In this document: positions 1 to 13,080 of the stretch, piece after piece | How the letters are laid out: every line of letters begins with the position of its first letter | Numbering within the stretch: the first letter of the stretch is position 1 | Assembly: GCF_036898095.1 (NCBI RefSeq) | Contig: NC_090743.1 | Location: 16,829,287-16,893,286 of the forward strand | DNA from: Palaemon carinicauda | Lineage: Eukaryota; Arthropoda; Malacostraca; Decapoda; Palaemonidae | Direction: 5' to 3' | DNA length: 64,000 nt | Notes under the pieces: model-generated | Database searches by the model: none | Told to the model about the DNA's origin: nothing | The model's input: the letters and a program-made list of their open reading frames with translations, nothing else | Position numbers and translations under genes: made by a program

Positions 1-300
1 GATACAAATAGCTTCCAACAGGAAAAGATTATTTTATTCGTTCTCTTGATGTGTTGCTAAAAACGCCTATTACATTATTTCTTGCGGTCTGTTAAAATTA
101 CCGCTGAAACTATTGAAAGCAATATGGTCAATCTAATATGCAATTGCAGTTCTCAGAAAAGGCGTTAACTTGAATACAAATTATGTTAATTGGGGTGAAT
201 GAAAATTTAGCTGATACTTGCAACCAAGTTGTTTAGTCTCCTCCCGTGCTAAGTTGCCAAACAGCCCGTATTCAATACGTTTCTCACCGTCCTATGCAGG

Positions 301-305
<5 letters not shown>

Positions 306-367
<62 letters not shown>
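306..367. repeat. (TC)n microsatellite
   Basis: Pure (TC)31 tract immediately left of a truncated RT fragment that begins at 368. Confidence 0.97.
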
Positions 368-370
<3 letters not shown>

Positions 371-1331
371 ATGCTGATGACACACAAGTTCTTTGGGCTG
401 ATCAAATAGAAAATTTAGATGGCTTGATTAAAAGGGCTGAACTAATATTGCACAAAATTAAGAAATATTTTCTAAGAAAAGGGCTATTATTAAATGCCAC
501 TAAAACTGCATGTTTGTGGGTAGCTCACAGTATATCAGCAAAATTCCAGATGACATTATAATAAAATGCCATGGTGATGAAATAAAGATAAGTCAACATG
601 TAAAAAATCTAGGTCTACACATGGACAGGTACATGATATTCAGTACTCACATTGACGAGCTGAGTAGAAAAGTTAGTGGCATTCTAATGTATCTAGGTAG
701 AGTAAAAGATTACTTTGATGATACTACTCGGGCTTTGATTGTGGAAAGTCTGGTTTTGAGTGTAATAAACTACTGTATTAAGATATGGGGGTCAACTAAT
801 GATATGCACATGGAAAAAGCTAAAAAAATCCAAAACTTTGCAGGTAGAGTAGCCGTTATTGGGGTGAAAAAAAAAACACGAGCACATCACCCCAACCCTC
901 CAGCAATTAAAGTGGATAAAATTAAAAGAAAAGTGTATGTACGATGTTTTTGTTTTTAAAAGTTTGAGAAAAGAATATCCCAACTGGCTATACACATTTC
1001 CTACAGTTGGTAATTGTAGGAATGCTTTAACCAGACAGAATGAAAATCTATATGTAGACAGGTATCGAACGGATTTGGGTTCACGCTCAATGGCAATAAG
1101 GGGCCCAGCTTGCTGGAACAAACTACTTCTGGAAATAAGAAAATGTATAAATGTTAGTTCTGATTTATTCAAAAAGAAACTTGAGCAATATTTTTTTAAA
1201 TTTTACTTGAATGTATATATATCCTAGATTTTTACAATCCAATTATTGGGAATTTTATGTAAATAATATATATTCTTACGTAACAGAATAACCATTTTAT
1301 AATGGAATAAAGGTTTTTGACTTTGACTTGA
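368..1331 (+). pseudogene. 5'-truncated non-LTR retrotransposon, RT C-terminal part
   Basis: The conceptual product begins at the RT catalytic motif (YADDTQVLWADQ, from 369) and continues with LNATKTACLWV, KNLGLHMDR, the helix-rich region to about 960, and a typical jockey/CR1-like C-terminus (RTDLGSRSMAIRGPACWNKL). Two or three frameshifts break it (near 510 and 940). The 3' end has AATAAA (about 1,305) and a short TTTGACTTTGACTTGAC tail, as in non-LTR elements that end in simple repeats. Everything before the YADD box is missing and replaced by (TC)n, and (TC)n resumes after the tail. The clade (jockey versus CR1) cannot be settled by eye. Confidence 0.8.

Positions 1332-1334
<3 letters not shown>

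Positions 1335-1425
<91 letters not shown>
1335..1425. repeat. (TC)n microsatellite
   Basis: Pure (TC)45 tract directly following the 3' tail of the RT fragment at 368-1331. Confidence 0.97.
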
Positions 1426-1426
<1 letters not shown>

Positions 1427-1953
1427 ATATAATTTTGTTTCCTCCTTTAATCTTGCTATTAACTCTTCATGGCTTTACTTCCAAGTGAAACTATGGGGTT
1501 TTCGCTGGTTCCTTATTTCATGAGGAAACCCAAGATCTACATATATAGGTCGGCCGAACAGCGCTACGGTTTTAGGAAACTTCTGCGTATGACGTCATCA
1601 ACGCCTTGCCTTAAACTTTCCTAAAAGAACCCTTGCGTATTTACCTTTGTTAATTCACTCTTTACCCATTGCTAATTACGTTATTTTCTGATTTGGATAT
1701 TCTTTCCCATGGAAATTTGATATATTGTTTATTATATCACTCTTCACCCTTGTAACATCGTTAGAGAAAACATGAAACAAAATAATTTCAGTTCATTACA
1801 TGTATAGAAGTAAAATAGGAAATGATTTAGTTTCATAAATTATTTCTCAATTTATTTATGATGTTTCTTTATTACAGTTTACATACATGAATTAGATATC
1901 CGCAGTTTCATAAAGAAAGTTATCAATTCTTCTTATACACTATCTATTTTACA
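1426..1953. other. No gene seen
   Basis: AT-rich unique-looking DNA with no coding or structured signal that I can support. Confidence 0.5.
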
Positions 1954-2588
1954 ATTATTATTATTATTACTTGCTAAGCTACAACCCTAGTTGGAAAAGC
2001 AGGATGCTATAAGCCCAGGGGCTCCAACAGGGAAAATAGCTCAGTGAGGAAAGGAAAAATAAAATATTTCAAGAGCAACAATATTAAGATAAATATCACT
2101 TTATAAACTAAAGAAAAAAACTAACAAAACAAGAGGAAGAGAAATAAGATATAAGATAGAACAGTGTGCCCGAGTGTACGCTCAAGCATGAGAACTCTAA
2201 CCCAAGACAGTGGAAGACCATGGTACAGAGGTTATGACACTATCTAAGATTAGAGAACAATGGTTTGATTTTGGAGTGTCCTAGAAGAGCTGCTTACCAA
2301 AGCTAAAGAGTCTCTTCTACCCTTACAAAGAGGAGAGTGGCCACTGAACAATTATTGTGCAGTAAGAAGAATAGTTTGGTAATCTCGGTGTTGTCAGGTG
2401 TATGAGGACAGAGGAGAATATGTAAAGAATAGGCCAGACTATTCGGTGTATGAGTGGGTAGACAAACGGAAAATGAACCGTAACCACAGAGAAGGATCCA
2501 TTGTAGTACTGTCTGGCCAGTCAAAAGACCTTACAACTCTCTTGTGGTAGTATCTCAACGGGTGGCTGGTGCCCTGGCCAACCTACCT
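1954..2588 (-). mobile_element. Non-LTR retrotransposon 3' fragment with (AAT)n tail, copy 1
   Basis: Begins with (ATT)n and then ctaagctacaaccctagttg, aggatgctataagcccagg and the gctccaacaggga block. Read on the minus strand this is the 3' end plus (AAT)n tail of a retroelement. The copy at 5,122-5,802 is colinear through to the ctggtgccctggccaacctac end, defining a unit of about 640-680 bp. Whether this is a SINE or a 5'-truncated LINE cannot be decided here. Confidence 0.75.
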
Positions 2589-2739
2589 AAAGCTTGAAAG
2601 AAAAAAAACTGTCATTACACTAATTCACACAAAGGGAGACAAATAACCCGAAAAAATTATAACCCAATAACTACTCAGTAATATATAAAATATTTACAAA
2701 GATCAAATTAGGCTCACTTGAAAAAACATTTGGGAGTGG

Positions 2740-3798
2740 GTGTGTCCTTTCCAAGCATTATTATTGATTTTTCAAGTAATAGATCTCAGAGTTGTTGTTG
2801 ATGGGCACCATAGTGAGTATAGGAATGTGATATCTGATGTTCCACGGTGTTGTGTTCTTGGCTCATTACTTTTCATACTATATATACATGATATGTGGTT
2901 TGGCCTAGAAAAGAAGCTTGTTGCATATGCAGATAATGCTACTCTTTGCATCAATTCCATCTCCTGAATGTAGATCTGGGGTTGCTGAATCCATTAATAG
3001 AGATCTAGTAAAATTAGTGCATGGTGCAAATTATGGGGTATGAAGTTGAATCCTAACAAAACTCAAAGTATGATTGTAAGTAGGTCAAGGACAATGGCTC
3101 CTCAGAATCTGGATCTCAGTATTGATAATGTTTCTTTAACTTTGTATGACTTGAAATTTTAGATGATTTTCGACAGCAAATTTACTTTTGAGAAACACAT
3201 TAGGTCTGTGTCGTCTTCAATTATTGCACAATAAAATGGCTTATTAAGAATTTTCTGTGATCAATCTATTCTGAAGAAGTGTTTTATTTCTTTCATTCAA
3301 CGTTGTTTCGAGTATTGTTCTCCTGCCTGGTCTTCAGCTGCTGATTCTCATGTTAATTTGTTGGACAGAAACTTGCGGTCTATTAAATTTGTCATTCCTG
3401 ATCTTGATATTAATCTTTGGCACCGTTATAGTTCATTATGCATGTTGGATAAGATTTATCAAAATTCTGATCATCCTTTACATTCAGATCTTCCTGGACA
3501 GTTCCATCCTGTTCGTAATACTAGGCATTTAGTTCATTCTGATAGTCAGGGCTTCTCCACCATGAGGCTCAATACTACACATTATTCTAAAAGTTTCATT
3601 CCAGCTGTGACCACATTGTGGAATGATCTTCCTAGTTGAATCTGTAGAACTTCAAAAGTTCAAACTTGCAGCAAATGTTACTATTCTTAAAATGACTTAT
3701 TGTTATTTTCTTTTTCTCTTCGTATATTTATTTCCTTATTTCCTTTCCTCACTGAACTATTTTTCCTGTTGGAGCCCTTGTGCTTATAGCATCTTGCT
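2740..3798 (+). pseudogene. Non-LTR retrotransposon RT pseudogene
   Basis: Reads DVPRCCVLGSLLFILYIHDM (RT domain 4), KLVAYADNATL (YADN in place of YADD), then WGMKLNPNKTQSMIVSRSR, a connection region, and the C-terminal HPVRNTRHLVHS / FIPAVTTLWNDLPS typical of jockey-like elements. Stops and frameshifts at about 2,967 and 3,160-3,230 disable it. The 3' UTR runs into ctcactgaactatttttcctgttggagccc, the same 3' block that occurs reversed in the copies at 1,954 and 5,122, so it links that repeat family to a jockey-like parent. The last roughly 30 bp before the tail are missing. Confidence 0.82.
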
Positions 3799-4070
3799 TT
3801 TATTATTATTATTACTACTATCCAAGCTACAACCCTAGTTGGAAAAGCAAGACGCTACAAGCCCAGGGGCTCCAACAGGGAAAAACAGCCCAGTGAGGAA
3901 AGGAAATAAGGAAATAAATAAATGAAGAGAACAAATTAACAATAAATCATTCTAAAAGCAGTAACAACGTCAAAACAGACATGTCATATTTAAACTATTA
4001 ACAACATCAAAAACAAATATGTCAAAAATAAACTATAAAAGACTCATGTCCGCCTGGTCAACAAAAAAAG
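3799..4070 (-). mobile_element. Non-LTR 3' fragment, minus orientation, tail-to-tail with the RT pseudogene
   Basis: (ATT)n at 3,799 followed by the same ctacaaccctagttggaaaa / gctccaacaggga / cagtgaggaaaggaaa series as copy 1, then diverging after about 3,910. Confidence 0.7.
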
Positions 4071-4100
4071 CATTTGCTCCAACTAGGGTTCTAGCTGGGC

Positions 4101-4130
<30 letters not shown>
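4071..4130 (+). mobile_element. Terminal scrap of the same non-LTR family, plus orientation
   Basis: gctccaactagggttctagc followed by (TAA)n at 4,101-4,130: the last 30 bp plus (AAT)n tail of the family, in plus orientation. Confidence 0.6.
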
Positions 4131-4133
<3 letters not shown>

Positions 4134-4470
4134 GGGAGAAAATTCCGATTGAGAAAGGAATTAGAGGGTATGTACATCGCTAACTCGCATCCCGTTTGGT
4201 TCATGTTGATACGGATTCATACTGTACGGTTCGTTCACGTTTCGTCGTCCTACGACTCTTGAATGTAAAATATTATTACATAGAAACTAATGGAGGTTTT
4301 CATACTCTTCGGTTCGGTCTTTGTTCGCCTTCCATACGGCTCGGGTACGTTTGGAAATTGGAATAAATCACCAACGAAAGAAATGTACTGCATTGTGAAC
4401 AGAGTTAGACAGTTGACAGTTTCCAGTTTCGCACACACTCTCAGAAGTCATCAGCAGGAAAAATAAGCTC

Positions 4471-4475
<5 letters not shown>
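4131..4475. other. No gene seen
   Basis: Unique-looking sequence with several short tcgttc/cggttc words; no coding signal. Confidence 0.4.

Positions 4476-4541
<66 letters not shown>
4476..4541. repeat. (TC)n microsatellite
   Basis: Pure (TC)33. The 580 bp that follow up to 5,121 show no gene. Confidence 0.97.
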
Positions 4542-4545
<4 letters not shown>

Positions 4546-5121
4546 ACTTCTCTTGGTGAAATCATTTTTCCTGGAAGTTAGTATTGCCTTGTGCAGATTA
4601 TCTTGGAATTTCCCGAATTAAATAATCAAATTGAAATATTATTGTAAAGTACAGGTAAAACTTTCTTCCATAGTCTTGCAGTTGTTAGTTTAGAGTACAT
4701 CATTTTCCCTCCGACTTTCTCTTTAATTGACACGTTCATGCTCTTGGTCTTATCCTTAGGCCCATATAGAGCAGATCGAAGGGTCGGGGAATGGGAAATC
4801 ACGTCAGACGCACATTATTAGGCTACCATTTATCCCATAGTCCTTCGCATGTCCAGCCGTCCTTTGTAAAATAAGATATTATGTGAATTACCCCCTCGGG
4901 TGTTATTTGTGTGTGGCATTCACTCAGTAGGCTACATGTCATATTGTTTAAATGGTAGCTTAGGTCTCGGTGAGAAGCTGAGATTACTTTTAATATTATG
5001 TTGATTAACTTAGTCTTATACAGCACACCCAGCGAGAGCCTTTCTATTGTCTACATATTGTCCGACCTCTATGCCTGTTCTCAACTTCTACAAGTACATA
5101 TAAAGTCTGGACTGCAGCAAG

Positions 5122-5169
<48 letters not shown>

Positions 5170-5802
5170 TGCTAAGCTACAACCCTAGTTGGAAAAGCAG
5201 GATGCTATAAGCCCAGGGGCCCCATCAGGGAAAATAGCCCAGTGAGGAAAGGAAACAAGGAAAAATAAAATATTTTAAGAACAGTAACATTAAAATAACT
5301 ATTTCCTATATAAACTACAAAAATTTTAACAAAACAAGAGGAAGAGATATTAGATAGAATAGTGTGCCTGAGTGTACCCTCAACTAAGAGAACTCTAACC
5401 CAAGACAGTGGAAGACCATGGTACAGAGGCTATGGCACTACCCAAGACTAGAGAACAATGGTTTGATTTTGGAGAGTCCTTCTCCTAGAAGAGCTGCTCA
5501 CCATAGCTAAAGTGTCTCTTCTACCCTTACCAAGAGGAAAGTGGCCACTGAACAATTAAAGTGCAGTAGTTAACCCTTTGGGTGAAGAAGAATTGTTTGG
5601 TAACCTCAATGTTATCAAGTGTGTGAGAATAGAGGAGAATCTGTAAAGAATAGGCCAGACTATTCGGTGTATGTGTAGGCAAAGGGAAAGAACCGTAACC
5701 AGAGAGAAGGATCCACTGTAGTACCGTCTGACCAGTCAAAGGACCCCATAACTCTCTAGTGGTAGTATCTCAACGGGCGGCTGGTGCCCTGGCCAACCTA
5801 CT
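5122..5802 (-). mobile_element. Non-LTR retrotransposon 3' fragment with (AAT)n tail, copy 2
   Basis: (ATT)16 followed by a sequence colinear with 1,970-2,588 to the same ctggtgccctggccaaccta terminus. A few small indels separate the two copies, including an insertion around 5,568-5,590. Confidence 0.78.
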
Positions 5803-5924
5803 ATCTGGGAGATAGTTGCCAAATCGTGACCTACTTTTTTTTTACCCCTCAAAATTAATGAATGAATACTAAGGTGACTTGACCAATAAATTTGCTTGAG
5901 AATTTTCCCATGGTTAATCTTACA

Positions 5925-5928
<4 letters not shown>

Positions 5929-5989
<61 letters not shown>
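5929..5989. repeat. (TC)n microsatellite
   Basis: Pure (TC)30 tract. Confidence 0.97.
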
Positions 5990-5991
<2 letters not shown>

Positions 5992-6114
5992 GGGAGTTTG
6001 ACATGGGTTTATCGCCTGTTTCACCCACCATGCATGTAGTTATATAGCTGAAAACCTAACGCCCGGCTACATAAACTTAGAAGGTTTATATAACCCAAAA
6101 TCGATCCATATGTA

Positions 6115-6264
<150 letters not shown>

Positions 6265-6457
6265 ACTTAAATTATCTTTCGTAATAACCTTGAAGTTACA
6301 GCATTTCCTTTAGCCTGTCTGCTATTATTCAATGGCCTACCATTCGTTAGGAAATCATTGTGCGATAAGTGGAACAACTTTAAAGAATTCGTAATTATTG
6401 TACAGTATTTACAAATTATTATCACTGACCAACTTTAGGAAACCAAGATTTGGTTTC

Positions 6458-6462
<5 letters not shown>

Positions 6463-6526
<64 letters not shown>
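6463..6526. repeat. (GA)n microsatellite
   Basis: Pure (GA)32 tract. Confidence 0.97.
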
Positions 6527-6529
<3 letters not shown>

Positions 6530-6721
6530 TGGTGTCTTTGACTCTTTGGTGTTGTGAAAAAACTAGGAAGAGTTCAACACGCTTTCCTCCCACAGACCTT
6601 AGTTTGTACTTGATTGTTTCTGACTTGAGGTTATGAAGTTGTCTGATCTATTTTTAACGTTTTTACTGATCATAAGATGTTTTATATTCGTTACTTTTTA
6701 AAGTTCATTTGTTATTTGCAT

Positions 6722-6948
<227 letters not shown>

Positions 6949-7370
6949 TTGTCTATATTATATATCACTATATTTTATTTGTAAATTTACATATAGTTAG
7001 ATATATAGAAGTATTATGTATATAATTCTATGGTCATGAGTTTAGAGATTTCAGTGTTATACATAACTATTTTTCAGTTCACCTTTGTATTTACAAAAGT
7101 TTTTCCCTATAAAACCGCCAGATTTGGTCTCAGATTTTTTGCTTTTGTCATGTATGCGATTCATATACTTGTCCTAAGAAGCATCAGGTGCAGTATGAAA
7201 GTTACAAACCTTTATATTCTAGTCTTTGATCTCCCTCCCCACTCATTCCACTTTTGGCTGAAGAGGTAGGTTTAGTGCGATCAATATGAAAAAGGGTTGT
7301 GGTGGCTTAATAAAAACGTCCTTGCTTGGCTATCTGTTGGACTGGAGTTAAAGCTTAATAGCTTCTTGTA

Positions 7371-7373
<3 letters not shown>

Positions 7374-7427
<54 letters not shown>

Positions 7428-7458
7428 CGTATGTATGTATGTATGTATGTATGTATGT
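7374..7458. repeat. (TA)n plus (GTAT)n microsatellite
   Basis: (TA)25 to 7,424 and then (GTAT)n to about 7,458. Confidence 0.95.
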
Positions 7459-8076
<618 letters not shown>

Positions 8077-9946
8077 ATACAATGGTTTGAAAATGTGATT
8101 TTCTCCGAGCTGGGGGGGAGGGGGGAGAGTTGCGGTGCATGGACGAAAGTTCTGCAAATGTTTGTCCCTATTTGAATCTTGATAAGGATATTACCAATTG
8201 CCTTATTATCTGTTTAATCCTGTAAATCTGACCAATGTTGTACCAATCTGCTTGAATTTTTGTGGAGATAATCCATGAAAGAAAAATTTCTATTTTTGAA
8301 TCTCATTTTGTCACACAACTTTGGCCTGGCATTTGTTTTAAAAATTCTGAAGAAAAAAAAATCGGCAAGTCTGCAACGTTGTGGTGTGTAGTTATTTCTG
8401 GTTTGAATATGAAAAATTATTCTGATTTCAAATCAACCTGAAGTCGTTTACTTGAAATACTCACATTTACAGTTAAAATCAGGGCATCCATTTTAGTAAG
8501 ATGAACAATGAATAATTTTTGGGCAAATAATTCAATACTTAAGAATATATAAAACAAATATTGTAGCCCCTGTCGGGCACATGGTTTCTGTGTTACAGAA
8601 CCAAGATAACAGCCCTTAATGTAAAGAATATTGTTTAACTAATGACCATAATTGTACAGTAACGTACTGTAAGCCAAGAAATAAGTAGGATCTGAATGCA
8701 GTCTAAGAAATTATTGAAATTATGTTGTTCACAACGGGAAGCAGTGTTTGGAGAGAAAGTTGAATGATCCACAATTTATAAATTATCAAAATTTTAGCCT
8801 ACAACTACCCAATGATCGAATATTGGCATAATTTTATGTACGGTCTGCTTGAAGAATTCCGATCTGCGGTAATTTTCAATTGTTTAAACATGTTCAATTT
8901 TATGGCATTGCTTTACTCATGATGGATTTTCACATGAAGCATGCATAATGTTAAAGTTATTTTATTTTAATTCTGCTTCAAATATCCTTTTCCGTCTCTT
9001 ATTAGCTTCATTTGTGTGTGCAGGCCTTTGCTCTTGACTAGGCCAAAAAAAAAAAAAATTGGACTTTGGCCAGTGAGATTGAATTTAAAATATTCTTTTG
9101 TAAGGCAATTAAGACCCAACACTTATTTACAGCAGTTCTGACTAGTAATAAGCTGTGTGGTGGTAATTTATTCAAAGGTATTTCTCTTACAATAGAATCT
9201 TTCTTATATGGATATAAAACTAGGAAGTACTGTATACATTTTAACAATAAATTTGGTCATTATTTTGATATGGAGCTTAACTTTGCCGCATAAGGTCATT
9301 CGTTCACTGTTTTAAATTTGTGTTCATCACGTGTTATTGTGTGCAATATCTGCACGGAACTTACCCTTCATTTAGGTATAGTGCATACTTGTAATATGCT
9401 CCTAAACATATTTTCTTTATTGATGGGAGGACAGAAGCAACAGTAGTAGTAATCATAGTACGTGTTGTAGATTATTGGGGTGTTCTGGTATTCATTATAT
9501 TTTTCTTCCAGATTTTGCAAGAACAAGGTCCTCTCATCACGGCATTCTCCATTACAATGTGGCTTTCATGGTTGAAATAATTTACACATTAACTACAATC
9601 AATTTCAAGAAATAATAAGGGAGCATCTAGTCTAAATGAGTCACGTTTCTGTCGGTTATAACACTATGGAAAGCTTAAAAAAAACCAGAAACATCTCCAA
9701 AAGAGGTGGGTGGTAGTCTACCAAAAGTTAACCTCTATCACTACCTTGTTTTTCTTCTTGGATACATTTTGTAGATAAATCTATTTCAGTAAACTCAGTC
9801 ATACTTTTTTTTATATAAATCTATATTTGGAAAAAAAAAATGGTTCACCACAAAACCCATCACTCAATATAAGCCATTTAATTTAGTGTGTCATCCCTTC
9901 ACCACCTGATTGCTGCTGATCTGCTCCTGCTTATTGCCTACTAAAA
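8077..9946. other. No gene or repeat recognised
   Basis: AT-rich DNA without an exon-like ORF, splice-bounded segment or transposon signature that I can support. Confidence 0.5.
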
Positions 9947-10424
9947 GGAAAAAATTTGTCTATTCATGAGAAGTTTTTTTCTGGGCTCAACCTGTGCCGC
10001 CCAGTGAAATGCTCCTTAAGCACCATTTCTAAGGTATATAACTGCTATATATTACCAGAGAAAAATTGCATAGGAATGCCAGGTTGAACCCAGCTCGCTC
10101 ACCTATATAAGGTGTCGGTATATTACTGGGGCTAGATAAATCATAACCAGAGGCCTCGCACCAATTAGAGATTTCCTCTTCAAAATCCCTGAAACAGCGA
10201 GGTGCCGTTCAACATCTATGCTGCGTAAGCTACTACTACCAACCCAACCCACGCTAGTGAACTCACTCCTATTATAGCACCCGTACGGGATACGCCTCGC
10301 GTTTTTTTGTCTGGTGTTTCTTTGGTGTTTTCTCCGCTTTTCGCTCTGATGTCGGACTCTCAGGTCTCCCCATCAAAGTTAAGTGCCAGATCTATAAGGG
10401 AAAAATTTGTCTATTCATGAGAAG
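9947..10424. mobile_element. DIRS-like leader fragment flanked by 26-bp direct repeats
   Basis: aaatttgtctattcatgaga occurs at 9,953 and 10,404 (about 26 bp shared), enclosing some 425 bp. The enclosed DNA has an internal inverted pair (ctgggctcaacctg at about 9,981, caggttgaacccag at about 10,082) and ends with an ATG reading MSDSQVSPSKLSAR, resembling the start of the E3 Gag (MADPSQVPKFRK). I read it as the 5' end and Gag start of a DIRS-like element, possibly E5 itself. The link to E5 is inference. Confidence 0.45.
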
Positions 10425-10929
10425 CTTTTAATTTTCCATAAGCTTGCTAGTTGCTCCCCTACTATCTAGTCTGCCTATTGCTTAACCATAGGTTTACTCT
10501 TGCACATTTTAAGTGATTTGTGTATCCCTTCCTCATCTGGTGATAGTCTTTAGGCTATGGGGCTTTCACTTGTCTTATGCTTTGGCTTCTTCGACCTGTT
10601 TTATCTCATCTCTATTCTCCTGCCTCAAGCTCCAAGCACCTACTATTGGTAACCATAAATTAGTGTTGATTCTTGCCTGCTGTATTTAAAGTTACAGACC
10701 CAACCAATGGCATTGTTAGTTGCTGCCAAAACCAATTAACACTAATCTGTTACAGATTCAGCACAACTGATCACATCCGTCATTGACTTTGGTTCTCATT
10801 CCTTTCTTCTATGACCTTATAGCAAAGCAAGAAAGTTGTTTGGAAGACAGGTACTGTACGAGGGAAGAAACCTGGTCTCAAATTCAGTGATTCTCCCATT
10901 TATTTAGTTCCTTCAGAAGGATCTATCCC

Positions 10930-11725
10930 TATCTCCTATCCACCTTAAAGGCTCCCTCAACATGGTAATGGACTCCCTATTCAGACACAGACAGCCATAA
11001 ACATTGGATCAGGACTTATTCCAGGAGATCTTAAGATTACTCTGGATCTCCAAGAGGACTTTTTTGTAATGAAAGATAATCACAAACTTCCATTTCACAT
11101 GCCAAATATGGATCCTAGGCAATTGCAAGAGATGTCTTAAACATGGACTGGAACAAACAGTCCTTTACTTATATTTCCTCCAAGTATAATTTTGAAGGTT
11201 TTGAAGATAATTCCAGAATTTTCAGGGACAGCTATGTTGGTGGCGCCACAATGGCCTATGGTTTCCACTACTTCCACATCTGTGGCCAACGTCATACCAT
11301 CTTTGATCAGCATTGCTGTATCACAGTGGGGAATTGGAATATCTCCTCTGCCACGGGACCTTCGTGCTTGAAATTTCTTTCCCGTATTTATGTTGAAGAG
11401 TTTTCAGCATTCCATGTGACATATCCATTATATAAGAGGTCTTCCTCCACCAGAAAAGGCCTGTCAATATGGAAAACATGGATGACCTTCCTTAGGGATA
11501 GGTACCCATGCCAGATAATCCCAGACATCATAGCTTCCCTTCTAGTCCACCTCTTTGAAGAAAGGAAACTTAGGACATCAATAATCTTCTACAAATCTGG
11601 ACTGAGAACATCTCAAGGAGGCTTTTAGCATGGAGTTAGACTGACATGTTTCACAAGATAACTTAAAACAACCATATCAACCATCTCCTTGAGTATCTTG
11701 GTCTCTCATATAGCACGTAGATAGT
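10930..11725 (+). pseudogene. E5: DIRS-like pol C-terminus and YR N-terminus (relic)
   Basis: Three blocks align by eye to DIRS proteins: KGSLNMVMDSLFRHRQP (RNase H C-terminal block, compare GDLNVLADCLSRKG in E3), then FPPSIILKVLKI and SGTAMLVAPQWPMV (methyltransferase-position domain, compare YAFPPFKIVNKVLQK, LVAPLWPARKWF), then IWKTWMTFLRDRYP, LLVHLFEERKLRTS and YKSGLRTSQGGF (YR N-terminal helical domain). Many stops and frameshifts show an old copy. The YR is cut at about 11,725 by insertion of E1 and resumes at 18,105. The sequence is distinct from E1-E4, so it is a further DIRS lineage. Confidence 0.7.
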
Positions 11726-11730
11726 TTTTT

Positions 11731-11905
11731 CAATATTAAACTTACCCGATGATCATATAGCTGTCAGCTCTGCTGCCCGACAGAAAAAACCTACGGGCGG
11801 AATACGCCAGTGATCGCTATACAGGTGGGGGTGTACATCAACAGCGCCATCTGTCAAGTAGGTACTCAAGTACTCGATGTCAACATAGAACCAATTTTCT
11901 CTCTG
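11731..11905. repeat. E1 left inverted terminal repeat
   Basis: Reverse complement of 17,890-18,070. It carries taaacttacccgatgatcat at the outer end and gtgatcgctatacaggtggg inside. Confidence 0.88.
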
Positions 11906-13080
11906 TCGTGCCACTGGCAAGACCTACTAAATACGCCGTCCCTAACTGGTTTTGTTTTCACAACGATTTGGTGAAGTACACTATTCCAGTTTTGAGCTTT
12001 CGCTATGCAGGGGTTTTATCTTCATTTCAAAACTTGTACTCGTTTTGGATAGATTTAATTATGGTGACAAAGAGAGTATGGACTCTCTTTCATTTTTAAA
12101 TGGCCGACCCTTCCCTTAGACGGAAGTGTGTTTAGGTTTTTGGTAATTTTGCTTAACACGTTATAGATCTATTTATTTTATATCTCTCCGCCTTTATAGG
12201 CCTCTTTGATTAACTTTCCATTTATTATAAACTTATAAAAAATAAATTTTTTATGTTTGTTTATATGCGACCTTTCCTAATAGGCGGTCCTCACTTGGAA
12301 CCGAAGTTAATTAACATTGAGCCCGTTATATCGTATTTAACCTTTAAAGAATTTAATACTTTTTTAATTTTAATGTTTTATGAAAGAATTTCTTTGATAG
12401 TCTCGTACTGTTTTCAAAGATGAACTAACGTTTAGTTTTTTTAGTCTACACAGTTGTTGACGTTCAGAACGTTCAACATGCGCTCTATCGTTACGATAGA
12501 GAGAGAGTGTATCACGGTTTCACTTTGCAGTAAGAGTAAACCGATTCTAGCGTTTCGTTCATTCTTTCTTAGCTTAAATGGTTTAAATTCTAAATTAAAG
12601 GAACTTTTTTTTTTTTGGAAAACCTTTCAGTTTTTTCCTTTAGCAAATAACATGTTTTAACGATATATAATTGGGCTCTTCTCTCAGGTGCGAAATCAAG
12701 AGAGAAGAGAGAGGGAGATAGAGACGGAGGGAGAGAGAGGAGAATAAACGTTTCGTTCAAGCGGGTAACGTTGTTCTCGTTTTTTACTCTCCTCCCTAGT
12801 CGCTGTAGGGGAAGAAGGTAAAACGTTTCTAGGGTTTTATTCTTCTTCCCAGGCTTTGTGCGGTGAGAGATTGTAAACGTAGTTTATTTGATCTAGTGTT
12901 TAGTCTCTTTTCCAGCCACTGAATTCTTTATCTTTATTTATGTTTTTCTGTTGCATTGTAAGACTGTTTTTGCAATTACTACCTTTTAATGAAGGATAGG
13001 ATTGCGTGTTTCAGGTAGAAATCAGTTAAAGTTTCGATTTCAGTGAAATAAGTGCAAAACAGAAAATCAAAAGTGATAAA

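Noticed and set aside
11143..11628. 161-codon ORF on the plus strand as a host gene
   Set aside because: Its blocks in two frames match DIRS pol and YR in the right order, so the ORF is a chance open frame over a retroelement relic (E5).
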